DNA of 51,682 nucleotides from Verrucomicrobia bacterium UBA1200 (GTDB lineage Bacteria; Verrucomicrobiota; Kiritimatiellia; RFP12; UBA1067), in contig DBXY01000055.1 in the NCBI GenBank assembly GCA_002309765.1, forward strand, positions 1-51,682. The letters are read 5' to 3'. The notes beneath the pieces were generated by a model. The model was not told the origin of the DNA. It searched no databases and saw nothing but the letters and a program-made list of their open reading frames with translations. A program made the translations under genes and the position numbers. Below, in pieces: positions 18,034 through 27,200 of this stretch (positions are counted from its first letter, which is position 1; every line of letters starts with the position of its first letter).

Positions 18034-18066
18034 TTTATTCTCCTTTCCTTGCTTTTCAACCAAAAA

Positions 18067-20322
18067 CTATCGGTTTTGTCCGGGGGTCCACTCCTCGCTG
18101 AACTTACCGTGCAGCTTGGCAACCGGACCGTGGTGGTGCGGCGGCGGCGCCACAAAACGCTGGCGTCCGGACTGCGGCTCCGACTTGCCGTCACCGTCAC
18201 ACTCGCCGGGAATGAATGGCTTGCCGTGGACCGGAACAAAAAGCTCGTTCCTGGGACGGATAAAAGGCGTCCGGCGGCGGGGAGGCGTCGGCTCGGCAAC
18301 CGGTTTCGCCGTTTCGGCCGCGGGAGGCGACTCGACAACCGGGGGTTCCTCGCTCTGAACCGGCTCAGCCGTTGTTTCAGGAACAACTGCCGCGTCTTCG
18401 GCAACGGCAACCGGTTGATCGGCCTCGGCAACCGGAACCGGGACCTCCGCTTCCGCCGGTTCCGAGTCTTCAGAGATTGCGTTATCCGACACTACCGGCT
18501 CCGAATCCTCCGCGTTAACGGTTGTCTCCGCCGGGGCTTCCGCTTCCGGGGACGCCGCATCCTGATGCCCGCGGTTGGAACGCCCGGAACGCGAACGTCC
18601 ACCACGTGGCGGCGGGGGCGGCAATGGGGTCAGCAACGGATCGTCGCCCTGCAAAATGGTGCATTTCAGTTCCTCGCCGATGTACTTCTCGATATCGGGA
18701 ATGATGAACGATTCATCCTCGTCGGCGAACGAAATGGCGGTTCCGCTGGCACCGGCCCGTCCGGTACGGCCGATACGGTGGACATAATCCTCCGGCTCGT
18801 AGGGGAAATCAAAATTGATCACAAATCCGATATCTTCCACATGCAAACCGCGACCGGCGACATCGGTTGCCACCACAATCCGCACTTTGCCGGAGCGGAA
18901 ATCCTCCAAAACCCGCAGACGGCGGTTCTGGTTGACGTCACCGCTCAACATCTCGCAACGGATACCACGCCGACAGAGCGAATTGTTCACCTCCTCGGTG
19001 GTGTGCTTGCGGTTACAGAAGATCAGGATGCGGGAATCCGGGAACTGCTGGATGTGGTTGTACAGCACGGTAAACTTTTCCCGTGCGGTGACCACGTAAA
19101 CGATCTGTTTTACGGTTTTGGTCGTAAGCTGCTCGCACTCCACCTCGGCGCGCACCGGCTCCTCCATCCACTGGGAGGCAAGCCGCATCACATCCTCGGA
19201 CAGGGTGGCGCTGTACAGCATGGTGCAGCGCTTATCCTTCGGCGGCAAACGGTTGACGATTGAACGGACATCGGGGATGAATCCCATGTCCAACATCCGG
19301 TCGGCCTCGTCGATCACCAGCGTATCAACGTGAGAAAGGTCCACCACACGTGAACGCACGAAATCCAGCAAACGGCCGGGCGTTGCCACCAGAAGGTCAA
19401 CCGGGCTGCCGCTGACCTCTTGGCGCTGCCGCTCGTGGTCCATCCCGCCGTAGATGGCGAGCGTGCGCAGGTTGCAGTATTTTCCAAGTGCCTCGGCATC
19501 CTTGCAAATCTGAATCACCAGCTCCCGCGTGGGGGCCAACACCAAGGTGCGCGGGGTGCCGCCACAATTCGGGCGCTGCTCCGGAGTCCGAAGATAACGG
19601 GTGAGAATCGCCACCAGAAAAGCGGCGGTCTTGCCGGTGCCGGTCTGGGCGCGACCGGCCACGTTCTTTCCAGCCAGGGCGTGTTCCAGACTCAACGCCT
19701 GGATCGGGGTGCAGTAACTGAACCCCAAATCGGCGATGGCGTGCATCAGTTCCGAAGGAAGGTCAAAATCGTGGAAACGTTTTTTCCCCTCGACCGGTTC
19801 CACCTTAAACTGTTCGACGCTCCAATTGGCATGCTGCTCGCGGAGTTTTGCCTGTTCCTCGTCCGACACCGCACCGCCGGGACGCTGGGCATTGGGCGCG
19901 GTATTCTCGACCTTGGCGCCGCGACGGCGGCCTTCATGCGACTGCGGCCGCGAAATGGGGCGTCCGGAGGAGGCAACCATCACATTCGGGTACGATTTTT
20001 CCGGGGCCGCGCGGCGGGAAGCCCCTTTGCGGTTTTCGCCATGGCGCGGTGCCGACTGCTTTACCGTGACGGCACCGGTCGACACGACCCGCTGCGCCTT
20101 CTTGTCGCGACTGTCACCGTTCTCACGGTTGGGCCGGGCGGTTTTGCCGACCGAACTCTTCTTGTCCCGTTTGCTTTCGTTGGGTTTTGCCGTGGCGCGG
20201 CCACCGGCCCGGCGCTGCTTTTTGGGCTGCGCCTGAGTCTTTTTTGCACCGGCCGCGGGCTTCTTGGCGGAAGTTTTTCCGAGCAGTTTCTCGGCGAGCT
20301 TAACAATAAAACCAAAGGGCAT
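18067..20322 (-). CDS. DEAD-box ATP-dependent RNA helicase with long N- and C-terminal extensions
   Basis: The 751-residue protein has a standard helicase core at about residues 180-550: Q motif (FSYCTPIQ), Walker A AQTGTGKT (225-232), PTRELV, DEAD (338-341), SAT (371-373) and HRIGRTGR (515-522). These enzymes unwind short RNA duplexes in ribosome assembly or mRNA decay. The core is closest in pattern to the RhlE/RhlB/CsdA group. The first 160 residues are Lys/Arg/Ala-rich and probably bind RNA. The last 180 begin with a proline run and Gly/Arg-rich stretch and continue as a low-complexity Ala/Glu/Pro/Val region ending in a basic patch. It starts 20 bp after the rplM-rpsI terminator, and I see no convincing promoter of its own. 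Confidence 0.9.
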   Translation of the reverse strand: MPFGFIVKLAEKLLGKTSAKKPAAGAKKTQAQPKKQRRAGGRATAKPNESKRDKKSSVGKTARPNRENGDSRDKKAQRVVSTGAVTVKQSAPRHGENRKGASRRAAPEKSYPNVMVASSGRPISRPQSHEGRRRGAKVENTAPNAQRPGGAVSDEEQAKLREQHANWSVEQFKVEPVEGKKRFHDFDLPSELMHAIADLGFSYCTPIQALSLEHALAGKNVAGRAQTGTGKTAAFLVAILTRYLRTPEQRPNCGGTPRTLVLAPTRELVIQICKDAEALGKYCNLRTLAIYGGMDHERQRQEVSGSPVDLLVATPGRLLDFVRSRVVDLSHVDTLVIDEADRMLDMGFIPDVRSIVNRLPPKDKRCTMLYSATLSEDVMRLASQWMEEPVRAEVECEQLTTKTVKQIVYVVTAREKFTVLYNHIQQFPDSRILIFCNRKHTTEEVNNSLCRRGIRCEMLSGDVNQNRRLRVLEDFRSGKVRIVVATDVAGRGLHVEDIGFVINFDFPYEPEDYVHRIGRTGRAGASGTAISFADEDESFIIPDIEKYIGEELKCTILQGDDPLLTPLPPPPPRGGRSRSGRSNRGHQDAASPEAEAPAETTVNAEDSEPVVSDNAISEDSEPAEAEVPVPVAEADQPVAVAEDAAVVPETTAEPVQSEEPPVVESPPAAETAKPVAEPTPPRRRTPFIRPRNELFVPVHGKPFIPGECDGDGKSEPQSGRQRFVAPPPHHHGPVAKLHGKFSEEWTPGQNR

Positions 20323-20340
20323 GGCAACTTGACCGATTGA

Positions 20341-20389
20341 AAAAATAAAAAAACAGGTGCGTTAACGTCTGGTATGGACGCCGCACCTG
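20341..20389 (-). terminator. Rho-independent terminator of rplM-rpsI
   Basis: On the minus strand an eight-base stem CAGGTGCG/CGCACCTG (20389-20382 with 20361-20354), with further gcgtc/gac pairing inside, is followed directly by a T-run with one interruption (20353-20341). Confidence 0.85.
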
Positions 20390-20418
20390 GTTTCTTAAGA
20401 TGTGGTAAAAACGGATGA

Positions 20419-20817
20419 TTAACGCTTCGAGAACTGGAAACGTTTGCGGGCGCCCGGCTGACCTGGCTTTTTACGTTCTTTCATCCTGGAGTCACGGGTG
20501 AGGCATCCGGCCTTCTTGAGCGCATCACGCAGATTAGCGTCCGAAGCGACCAAGGCACGGGCCAAACCATGGCGGATCGCGCCGGACTGGCCGCTGATAC
20601 CGCCGCCTTTGGCGGTAATCTGGATGTCATACTTGCCCATAAGGCCCGTAATCACCAGCGGCTGGCTCAGATACTGGCGCAGCGCCTCGCTCGGGATGTA
20701 CTCCTCAAGCGCGGAACCGTTCACCGTCCACTTGCCCTCGCCAGGAATCAAACGCACTCGCGCAACCGCCGTCTTCCGCCGACCGGTTCCTGCTGCAATT
20801 TCCTTTTCCTTCGCCAT
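20419..20817 (-). CDS. rpsI: 30S ribosomal protein S9
   Basis: This 132-residue protein of normal length has the S9 pattern: GTGRRKTAVARVRL at the N-terminus, ITAKGGGISGQSGAIRHGLARAL in the middle (family signature) and the basic tail GARKRFQFSKR that reaches the decoding-site tRNA. It lies 30 bp downstream of rplM, the arrangement conserved in most bacteria, and is followed by a strong terminator. Confidence 0.98.
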   Translation of the reverse strand: MAKEKEIAAGTGRRKTAVARVRLIPGEGKWTVNGSALEEYIPSEALRQYLSQPLVITGLMGKYDIQITAKGGGISGQSGAIRHGLARALVASDANLRDALKKAGCLTRDSRMKERKKPGQPGARKRFQFSKR

Positions 20818-20847
20818 CTTTAGTCTCTCTCCTTTGTTCAGCCAGCG

Positions 20848-21279
20848 TTAGAAAGACGCCTCAATCGGCTTCTGCGCGGCGTGGGGATGCTCAGCTCCGC
20901 GGTAAACCCGCACGCGGGTCATCAGTTTGCGGCTGAGGTTGTTCTTCGGCAACATGCCCCAAACCGCCTCCAAAATCACGCGGTCAGGGTGCTGCTCAAT
21001 CATCGTGGCAGCGGTGAAGCGCTTCAAACCGCCACGATATCCGGAATACCGCTGGTACTCCTTCTGCTCGAGCTTACGGCCGGTCAACTTTACCTTCTCG
21101 GCGTTGACGACAATCACGAAGTCGCCCTGGTCGATGCTCGGATCGAACGTCGGACGGTTTTTGCCGCGCAAAACATTGGCGATATTCACGGCTAACCGGC
21201 CAAGCGGCTTGTCGGTGGCGTCAACCAGCTGCCAACTGCGGGCGTCGCCCGGATTCTTAGGAATAAACGTTTTCTGCAT
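20848..21279 (-). CDS. rplM: 50S ribosomal protein L13
   Basis: This 143-residue protein of normal length is recognised by WQLVDATDKPLGRLA, LRGKNRPTF, the KVKLTGRKLEQKEYQRYSG stretch and the VWGMLPKNNLSRKLM segment, which is the L13 signature. It is the first gene of the rplM-rpsI operon. A promoter-like sequence lies upstream. The leader contains a small complementary pair (ctccac/gtgaag region) that could be regulatory but was not tested. Confidence 0.98.
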   Translation of the reverse strand: MQKTFIPKNPGDARSWQLVDATDKPLGRLAVNIANVLRGKNRPTFDPSIDQGDFVIVVNAEKVKLTGRKLEQKEYQRYSGYRGGLKRFTAATMIEQHPDRVILEAVWGMLPKNNLSRKLMTRVRVYRGAEHPHAAQKPIEASF

Positions 21280-21325
21280 GATAAACCTGCTGTTTGCTTC
21301 TACCTCTTCACAAAAGTGGAGATAT

Positions 21326-21354
21326 AGATTACCCTTTTAAGACCGGAAAGTCAA
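21326..21354 (-). promoter_or_regulatory. Probable rplM promoter
   Basis: On the minus strand TTGACT (21354-21349), a 17-bp spacer and TAATCT (21331-21326). The -10 box is weak, so confidence is moderate. Confidence 0.4.
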
Positions 21355-21402
21355 CAAGGAATGTGGCAAAAAGGGAAAAAATTTTTGTGGGGAAAATGAC
21401 GC

Positions 21403-21431
21403 TTGCGGCACACTCTCTTAAATGCTACAAT
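21403..21431 (+). promoter_or_regulatory. Promoter of mlaE-mlaF
   Basis: TTGCGG (21403-21408), a 17-bp spacer and TACAAT (21426-21431). The predicted transcription start is near 21438, about 45 nt before the mlaE start codon. Confidence 0.55.
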
Positions 21432-21482
21432 TGCTTCTTCAGTTGGATTCGTTTTTCCTTTGTGGATTTATTGGGGTTTCAG

Positions 21483-22292
21483 ATGATTACACGAGAAGCG
21501 CCGGTGTTGCGCGATGCCTCGGGGCGGACTGATCCGCTGGCGGTCCCGTATCTGGTGTTCGGCGGCGTCGGACGGGCGGGGGTGATGGCCGTCCAGTCGC
21601 TGCTTTACGCGGTCTTGCTGCCTTTCCGTTCCCGGCAGCGCGCCGAATGGATTAAGCAAATGTATACGGCAGGCATCCGGAGTCTGCCGCTGATTTCCAT
21701 TGTGGCGATGTTCACCGGGATGATCCTCGCCCTCCAAGTGGGACTGGAAATGCGGCGCTACAACCAAGAGGTTTACATCGGATCGGCGGTGATGGTGACG
21801 CTGCTGCGCGAGATGGGGCCGTTTATGACCGGTATCGTGCTGACGGCCTGCGTCGGTTCGTCAATGGCGGCGCAGATCGGCGCAATGACGGTAAACGAGG
21901 AGATCGCCGCGCTGGAGATTATGTCGATCAACCCCATCCGTTTCCTGATGGCTCCGCGCATGGGGGCGATGGTGTTGATGACCCCGGTGCTGTCGTTCTA
22001 CACCTGCGTGGTGGGAGTGATCGGCGGCGGAGTGGTCGGTAAAACCCAGTTGAATGTGGACTGGGGGCAGTACATCAAGCTGGCAATGGATTTCGCCGAT
22101 TTGCGCGATTTGTACGTGGGGCTGTTCAAGGCCCTGATATTCGGTATCATCGTTACTGCGGTTTCGTGCTACGAGGGTTTCACCACCAAACAGGGCGCGG
22201 TCGGCGTCGGCAAGGCGACCCGGCACTCGGTGATTACCTCGATGCTGTTGATTCTCATTATCGGGTATATTATCACCCGACTGTTCTATTGA
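21483..22292 (+). CDS. mlaE: MlaE/YrbE-type ABC transporter permease
   Basis: This roughly 269-residue integral membrane protein of the MlaE family is the permease of the ABC system that moves phospholipids between the outer and inner membrane. Motifs are the amphipathic N-terminal helix, VAMFTGMILALQVG, the conserved REMGPFMTGIVLTACVGSSMAAQIG segment, EEIAALEIM and a C-terminal CYEGF...GVGKATRHSV cytoplasmic stretch. The ATG at 21483 was chosen because the promoter rules out the 21294 start and the family N-terminus fits. Its ATPase partner follows after 11 bp. The MCE substrate-binding protein MlaD is not next to them. Confidence 0.9.
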   Translation: MITREAPVLRDASGRTDPLAVPYLVFGGVGRAGVMAVQSLLYAVLLPFRSRQRAEWIKQMYTAGIRSLPLISIVAMFTGMILALQVGLEMRRYNQEVYIGSAVMVTLLREMGPFMTGIVLTACVGSSMAAQIGAMTVNEEIAALEIMSINPIRFLMAPRMGAMVLMTPVLSFYTCVVGVIGGGVVGKTQLNVDWGQYIKLAMDFADLRDLYVGLFKALIFGIIVTAVSCYEGFTTKQGAVGVGKATRHSVITSMLLILIIGYIITRLFY

Positions 22293-22303
22293 GGTCCGCT
22301 GAG

Positions 22304-23059
22304 ATGATCAAGTTTGAGAATGTGACAAAGAACCTGGGCGGACGAGCAGTGCTGGATGACCTCTCCTTCGAGATTGAAAAGGGCGAGGTATTCGTCATCG
22401 TCGGACCGTCGGGAATGGGCAAAAGCGTGACCCTCAAGCATATCGTCCGGCTGATGGTTCCGGACAGCGGACGGATTTGGATCGGGGATGACGAAATTTC
22501 CGAATTGGAGGGTTCCGCGCTGGAACGGGCTCGCGAACGGTTCGGAATGCTTTTCCAAAGCGGTGCGCTGTTGGGCTGGATGCCGGTTTGGGAAAACGTT
22601 GCCCTCCCGCTGCGCGAAAAGACGAAAATGGGCGAGGACGAGATCGCCGACCGCGTCCAGCGGGTGCTGGAACTGGTGGGGCTGGAAAACGACGGCGACA
22701 AGTTCCCCAGCGAAATCTCCGGCGGAATGCAGAAACGCGCCGGACTGGCCCGCGCCATCGTACGCCAACCGGAGATTGTGCTTTATGACGAGCCGACTTC
22801 CGGACTCGACCCCATGACTTCCCGAAACATCGACCGGCTGATTCGCAAGCTTAGCGACCAGCTGGGTGTAACCAGCGTGGTGGTTTCTCACGATCTTCAA
22901 GGTTCACTACTGATTGCCGACCGTATCGCGATGCTCAAAAACGGAAAATTCATCGAAATCAGTCCGCCCAAACAGTTCGTCGCCTCAGAGCAACCCGATG
23001 TCCGGGGATTTCTGGATGCCCAGTTTATACCCCGAAGCGGCGTAATCGGGATGAGATAA
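22304..23059 (+). CDS. mlaF: MlaF-type ABC transporter ATPase
   Basis: This roughly 251-residue cytoplasmic ATPase partners with MlaE. It contains Walker A (GPSGMGKS), a Q-loop (FGMLFQSGAL), the ABC signature in its MlaF form (ISGGMQKRAGLARAI), Walker B with catalytic Glu (IVLYDEPTSGLDP) and an H-loop (VVSHD). The ATG at 22304 has a gaggt ribosome site. The longer frame starting at 22166 overlaps mlaE. Gene order mlaE-mlaF is common outside Proteobacteria. The next gene is convergent, so mlaD must be encoded elsewhere if the system is complete. Confidence 0.93.
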   Translation: MIKFENVTKNLGGRAVLDDLSFEIEKGEVFVIVGPSGMGKSVTLKHIVRLMVPDSGRIWIGDDEISELEGSALERARERFGMLFQSGALLGWMPVWENVALPLREKTKMGEDEIADRVQRVLELVGLENDGDKFPSEISGGMQKRAGLARAIVRQPEIVLYDEPTSGLDPMTSRNIDRLIRKLSDQLGVTSVVVSHDLQGSLLIADRIAMLKNGKFIEISPPKQFVASEQPDVRGFLDAQFIPRSGVIGMR

Positions 23060-23071
23060 TCTGCTTCGGAA

Positions 23072-24475
23072 TCACCCAGGCAGATTCCCCACCAGCGCGT
23101 TGGCTTCGGGATTGCGCAAGAACCGGGTGCGTTCGGAATTCCATTCCAAAGCTTCCGCCCCGGTGCGCATCGCGATGCATCCCGTCAAAACCGTCTCCAG
23201 CAGCGAACTGCTCAGATTGGTTGACATCTTCGCGTTCTTGCCGCGACGGATCATCTCCAAAAAGGTCTGCCGCAACGGCATGGCGACGTTTTTAGGCATA
23301 AAATCGGCGGCGGCGGGCGCTTGGTCCAACGGAACGAAACCGTTCCCGGCCGACGCGAAATAGTGGCGGCGACCGGTCCGGTCGGCCATCAGCCAAAATC
23401 CGCGGGTTCCGGCCAGCAAGCACCCCTCGGCGGGAATCCGGTTTAACCCCTGCCCCAACGTTTCCATAATATCCGGGCGAACCCCGGCGTCCGACCATTC
23501 CATTGTCAGCTCATCGGCCGCCTTGGACTTCTTTTGGCCCTTGAAGGTGAAACGCAGCCGGCTGGCGGCGGGATAGGATTCGGGATGCGGCGAGCGTTCG
23601 CCGAGGCATTCGACCTTGACCGGCGGAGGAAGCTCCAGCGCCTGAAACGGGAGATTCATCAACGCGGGTCCTTCGCTGCCCAGCGAACCGGTGCCGAAGT
23701 CGCACCAGCCCCGCCAAACCGCCGGAAGATAGGCGCCTTCACGATAACGCCGACCGGTATGCGGCAGTTGCCACAACTCCCAATCCAACTCCGGCGGCGG
23801 AGGTTCTCCGTCCGTCGGCATTGCCATGCCCTGCGGCCAAAGCGGCGCGGAGGTCCACACGTAAACCCGGTTTACGGTGCCGATTATTCCACCCTCAATC
23901 GCCGCCACCGCCTGCCGAAAGGCGGTTTCCGTGCGGTTGCAGATGCCCTGCCATAACGGGGTCTTGCATTCCTTCGCCGAGTTTTGCAGCAGGCGCAACT
24001 CTCCCAACGTGCGTACCGCCGGGGCTTCCACGAAAACCGGCACCCGGTAACGCAATGCCTCACGCACCTGTATGGCGTGGCCATGATCGGGCGTGGCCAC
24101 AAACACCGCGTCCAACCGTTTTCCTGCGGTGGTCTGCTGCTCCAGCAACACCCGGAAGTCTTTGAAAACCGCAATGTCCCGCTGCTGGTAACGGCGTCCC
24201 AACATGGCGGTTGAGGCCTCCAGCTGATTACGGTCCACATCGCAAAGCGCGGCCACGCGGTCGCCGGCTTCGGCAACGGATTTCAAGACTTCCAGCCCTT
24301 GCCCTCCGGCACCGATTACCGCCACATTCAATCGCCTGGCGGGAGGTTTACGAACGGCCGCGGGAGCGGGGGAAGCTTTTTTCCCGCGGGACAACGGAGG
24401 CAGCGTCTTGCAACCGTTGGCAATCAGGGCGGCGGCGCACAATCCGCCGGTTTTAAGCAGTTCGCGTCGGTTCAT
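23072..24475 (-). CDS. Tat-exported Gfo/Idh/MocA-family oxidoreductase, probable lipoprotein
   Basis: The 467-residue protein starts at 24475 with MNRRELLKTGGLCAAALIANGCKT. This combines a twin-arginine motif with a lipobox-like sequence ending at Cys22. A Rossmann domain follows (LNVAVIGAGGQGLEVLKSV, CDVDRNQLEAS) with VFVATPDHGHAIQVREAL and VFVEAP, typical of NAD(P)-dependent Gfo/Idh/MocA sugar dehydrogenases. The C-terminal part (from WELWQLPHTGRRY and GWCDFGTGSLG) is the form common in Planctomycetes and relatives. It probably acts on sugars in the periplasm with a cofactor loaded before Tat export. Its start codon follows the yifB stop by one base, so it is the last gene of a four-gene run. 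Confidence 0.8.
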   Translation of the reverse strand: MNRRELLKTGGLCAAALIANGCKTLPPLSRGKKASPAPAAVRKPPARRLNVAVIGAGGQGLEVLKSVAEAGDRVAALCDVDRNQLEASTAMLGRRYQQRDIAVFKDFRVLLEQQTTAGKRLDAVFVATPDHGHAIQVREALRYRVPVFVEAPAVRTLGELRLLQNSAKECKTPLWQGICNRTETAFRQAVAAIEGGIIGTVNRVYVWTSAPLWPQGMAMPTDGEPPPPELDWELWQLPHTGRRYREGAYLPAVWRGWCDFGTGSLGSEGPALMNLPFQALELPPPVKVECLGERSPHPESYPAASRLRFTFKGQKKSKAADELTMEWSDAGVRPDIMETLGQGLNRIPAEGCLLAGTRGFWLMADRTGRRHYFASAGNGFVPLDQAPAAADFMPKNVAMPLRQTFLEMIRRGKNAKMSTNLSSSLLETVLTGCIAMRTGAEALEWNSERTRFLRNPEANALVGNLPG

Positions 24476-24476
24476 G

Positions 24477-26012
24477 TTATATCCACATGGTTCGGTCGAG
24501 CGAGCGATATTGGATCGCCTCGCCGATGTGTTCAGAGTTGATGCTCTCGCTGCCGTCCATGTCGGCAATGGTACGGGAGACTTTAAGTATGCGGTCGTAA
24601 GCGCGGGCGCTAAAGTTAAGTTCGCTAATCGCCATTTGCAGCATATCCGCCGCGGCGCTGTCCAGTTTGCACACGGTCTGCACCATGCGCGCCGGCATAT
24701 CGGCGTTGCAGTAAACGCCCGGGCAGTCGCGGAAACGGTGCAACTGCCGCTGCCGGCTTTCGCAAACCCGCGCCCGAATGGTTTCGGAGGTCTCCCCTCG
24801 CTTCAACCCGGAGAGTTCCTTGTAATCCACCGGAAGCACTTCAAGATGGATGTCAATACGGTCCAGCAGCGGACCGGATATGCGGTTGCGGTAATCCTGA
24901 ATCTTCCGGGAGCTGCACCGGCATTCGCGTTTCGGGTCGCCGGAATAGCCGCAAGGACAGGGGTTCATCGCCGCCACCAGCATGAACTTGGAGGGAAAAT
25001 CCAACGTGGCGGCGGCCCGCGAAATGGTTACATGCCCATCCTCCAACGGCTGGCGCAACACTTCCAGTACGTTGCGGTGGAACTCCGGCAGCTCGTCCAA
25101 GAACAGCACCCCGTTGTGGGCCAGACTAACCTCGCCCGGCAACGGATGGGTACCCCCGCCCAGTAGCCCGGCATCGGATATAGTGTGGTGCGGGGCACGG
25201 AAAGGACGCTGCAATACCATCGCCTGATGGCGACCCAGCGTTCCGGAAATGCTATGGATGCGCGTTGCCTCCAAAGCTTCTTCCAACGTCATTTCCGGAA
25301 GAATGGAGGGAATCCGCCGCGCCAGCATGGTCTTGCCGGAACCGGGAGACCCGATCATGAGGATATTGTGTCCGCCGCTGACCGCGACCTCGATAGCGCG
25401 TTTGGCGGTTTCCTGCCCCTTGACGTCGGAAAAATCCTCATGGGTTTGCCGCCCTTTGGCCAACAGCTCAGTCAAGTTGACCCGGAACGGCTCAATCTGC
25501 AACTGGCCGGTGAGGAAATCCACCGCCTCGCGCAGATGGCGGACCGGGAAAACATCGATTCCGTCCACCACCGCCGCTTCCTCGACGTTGTCCGCCGGCA
25601 CGATAATGCCGCGCTTGCCACGCGCCCGCATTTCCAACGCCACCGGCAACACGCCGCGCACCCGGCGGACTTCACCGCTCAAAGCCAACTCACCAATCAA
25701 CGCGTAATCGCCCAAATTCGGTATGGCGATTTTATCCGTCGCCGCCAAAATGCCGACGGCGATGGGCAGGTCATACACCGGTCCTTCTTTCTTGACATCC
25801 GCCGGTGCGAGATTAATGGTAACGCGACCAAGGTTCGGACGAAAACCGGAGTTGACCACCGCGGTCCAAACCCGGTCTTTGCTCTCGCGGACCGCCGCGT
25901 CCGGCAAACCCACAATCACAAAACCCGGATCGCCCCGCCCGTTGTTTACCTCGATTTGCACCGGATAGGCATTTACTCCGTAAACCGCTCCAGAATTGAC
26001 CCGCGCTAACAT
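24477..26012 (-). CDS. YifB/ComM family Mg-chelatase-like AAA+ ATPase
   Basis: This 511-residue cytoplasmic protein has the three-part ComM layout. An N-terminal Lon-like domain (GVNAYPVQIEVNNGRGDPGFVIVGLPDAAVRESKDRV region) is followed by an AAA+ core with Walker A (MIGSPGSGKTML, about 221-232), RPFRAPHHTISDAGL and Walker B (NGVLFLDELPEF). The C-terminal domain follows a Cys cluster (NPCPCGYSGDPKRECRC), with LDRIDIHLEV. ComM-type helicases promote branch migration during natural transformation and recombination. The protein is complete and of standard length. It sits between genes for surface and export functions, 16 bp after the aminotransferase gene. Confidence 0.93.
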   Translation of the reverse strand: MLARVNSGAVYGVNAYPVQIEVNNGRGDPGFVIVGLPDAAVRESKDRVWTAVVNSGFRPNLGRVTINLAPADVKKEGPVYDLPIAVGILAATDKIAIPNLGDYALIGELALSGEVRRVRGVLPVALEMRARGKRGIIVPADNVEEAAVVDGIDVFPVRHLREAVDFLTGQLQIEPFRVNLTELLAKGRQTHEDFSDVKGQETAKRAIEVAVSGGHNILMIGSPGSGKTMLARRIPSILPEMTLEEALEATRIHSISGTLGRHQAMVLQRPFRAPHHTISDAGLLGGGTHPLPGEVSLAHNGVLFLDELPEFHRNVLEVLRQPLEDGHVTISRAAATLDFPSKFMLVAAMNPCPCGYSGDPKRECRCSSRKIQDYRNRISGPLLDRIDIHLEVLPVDYKELSGLKRGETSETIRARVCESRQRQLHRFRDCPGVYCNADMPARMVQTVCKLDSAAADMLQMAISELNFSARAYDRILKVSRTIADMDGSESINSEHIGEAIQYRSLDRTMWI

Positions 26013-26027
26013 AATGCCGCCTCCGTT

Positions 26028-27185
26028 CTAAATCGATTCCTTGACAATCCCGCTTATCCGGTCAACCTGGTCTTCGGTCAACCCGCATCCGGACGGCAGA
26101 CAGATTCCATCGGCGAACAACCGTTCGGTAACCGGCGTTCCGCCCGCGCCGACCAGACGGCAATCGCGAAAAACCGGCTGCAGATGCATTGGTTTCCAAA
26201 CCGGGCGAGCCTCGATATTGGACCGGTCCAATGCGTCAAGCACCTTGCGCACCATAGGCGAAGGAACGTCTCCGGAATCCGTCACGGCGGATTCCAACAG
26301 CGCCACGGTCAGCCATCGGGTGCATTCGCCATAACCTGCCTCCGGCATAAAGCTGATACCGCCGCAACCTTCCAACCGCTCCCGGTACCACCCAAAAATC
26401 CGGCGTTTGCGAGCAATGATCTCATCAAGCCGCCCCAACTGTCCCAACCCAATGGCGGCAACAATGTTGCTCATTCGGTAGTTGTAGCCCACCCGCGCGT
26501 GTTCGTACCACGGAAACGGTTCGCGGGACTGTTGGGAGAGCCGACGCGCGGTGTTCACAATCTCGGAATTACCGGAAAAGAGCATTCCGCCGCCGGAAGA
26601 GGTTATGATTTTGTTGCCGTTGAAAGAGCTGACTGCGGCAATGCCGACCGAGCCGGAAGGACGGCCGCGGTAACGGGCGCCCAACGATTCGGCGGCATCA
26701 ATGATCAGCGGCACCCGGTACTTTGAACAACAGGTTTCTAGCGCGTCATAATCCGCGCACTGCCCGTACAGATCCACCGCCACCAATGCTTTTGGCAACG
26801 GCTCGCCGCGCCGCGACATACCGGCAAAGGTTTCTTCCACCAGCGCCGGATCGAGATTCCATGTGGCGGGGTCGCTGTCGATAAACACCAATCTCGCCCC
26901 CCGATGGGAAAACGGACCGGCCGACGCGATAAAAGTGAGGTCGGAACAGACCACGGTGTCCCCCGCCCCGATGCCCAAAATATCGGCCAGCAGGTCTATC
27001 CCGGCGGTGGCGCTGGAAAGCGCACAGGCGGCGGCAGCCCCCGTCAATTCGGCGAAAGCGGATTCAAACCGGTCCACCATCGGCCCGCACGGGGCGATGT
27101 AGTTGGAGGCAAACGCCTCCCGAACCAGTTTCATTTCCTCGCCGGTCATCCACGGCGGCGAAAGAAAAATCCGCTCTTCAGCCAT
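26028..27185 (-). CDS. DegT/DnrJ/EryC1/StrS family PLP-dependent sugar aminotransferase
   Basis: This 385-residue enzyme is of the family that transaminates nucleotide-linked keto-sugars for surface polysaccharides. Visible features are the PLP Lys192 in SSFNGNKIITSSGGGML, the cofactor-binding Asp163 in LIIDAAESLGARY, SSATAGIDL and VCSDLTFIASAGP near the phosphate pocket, and VGYNYRMSNIVAAIGLGQL, which is diagnostic for the family. The closest functional groups are those making perosamine or bacillosamine-type amino sugars. The exact substrate cannot be read. It is 16 bp from both neighbours, in the same transcript as a TolC-like protein and yifB. No glycosyltransferase lies nearby. Confidence 0.92.
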   Translation of the reverse strand: MAEERIFLSPPWMTGEEMKLVREAFASNYIAPCGPMVDRFESAFAELTGAAAACALSSATAGIDLLADILGIGAGDTVVCSDLTFIASAGPFSHRGARLVFIDSDPATWNLDPALVEETFAGMSRRGEPLPKALVAVDLYGQCADYDALETCCSKYRVPLIIDAAESLGARYRGRPSGSVGIAAVSSFNGNKIITSSGGGMLFSGNSEIVNTARRLSQQSREPFPWYEHARVGYNYRMSNIVAAIGLGQLGRLDEIIARKRRIFGWYRERLEGCGGISFMPEAGYGECTRWLTVALLESAVTDSGDVPSPMVRKVLDALDRSNIEARPVWKPMHLQPVFRDCRLVGAGGTPVTERLFADGICLPSGCGLTEDQVDRISGIVKESI

Positions 27186-27200
27186 AATCCCTCCGTCCGG

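Noticed and set aside
16079..21279. Histidine operon around hisD
   Set aside because: The neighbours are a secreted K/E-rich protein and an RNA helicase. No other his gene is recognisable.
20848..21354. Ribosomal protein L13 leader RNA motif
   Set aside because: A small hairpin is possible in the leader, but I cannot match it to a known autoregulatory structure from sequence alone.
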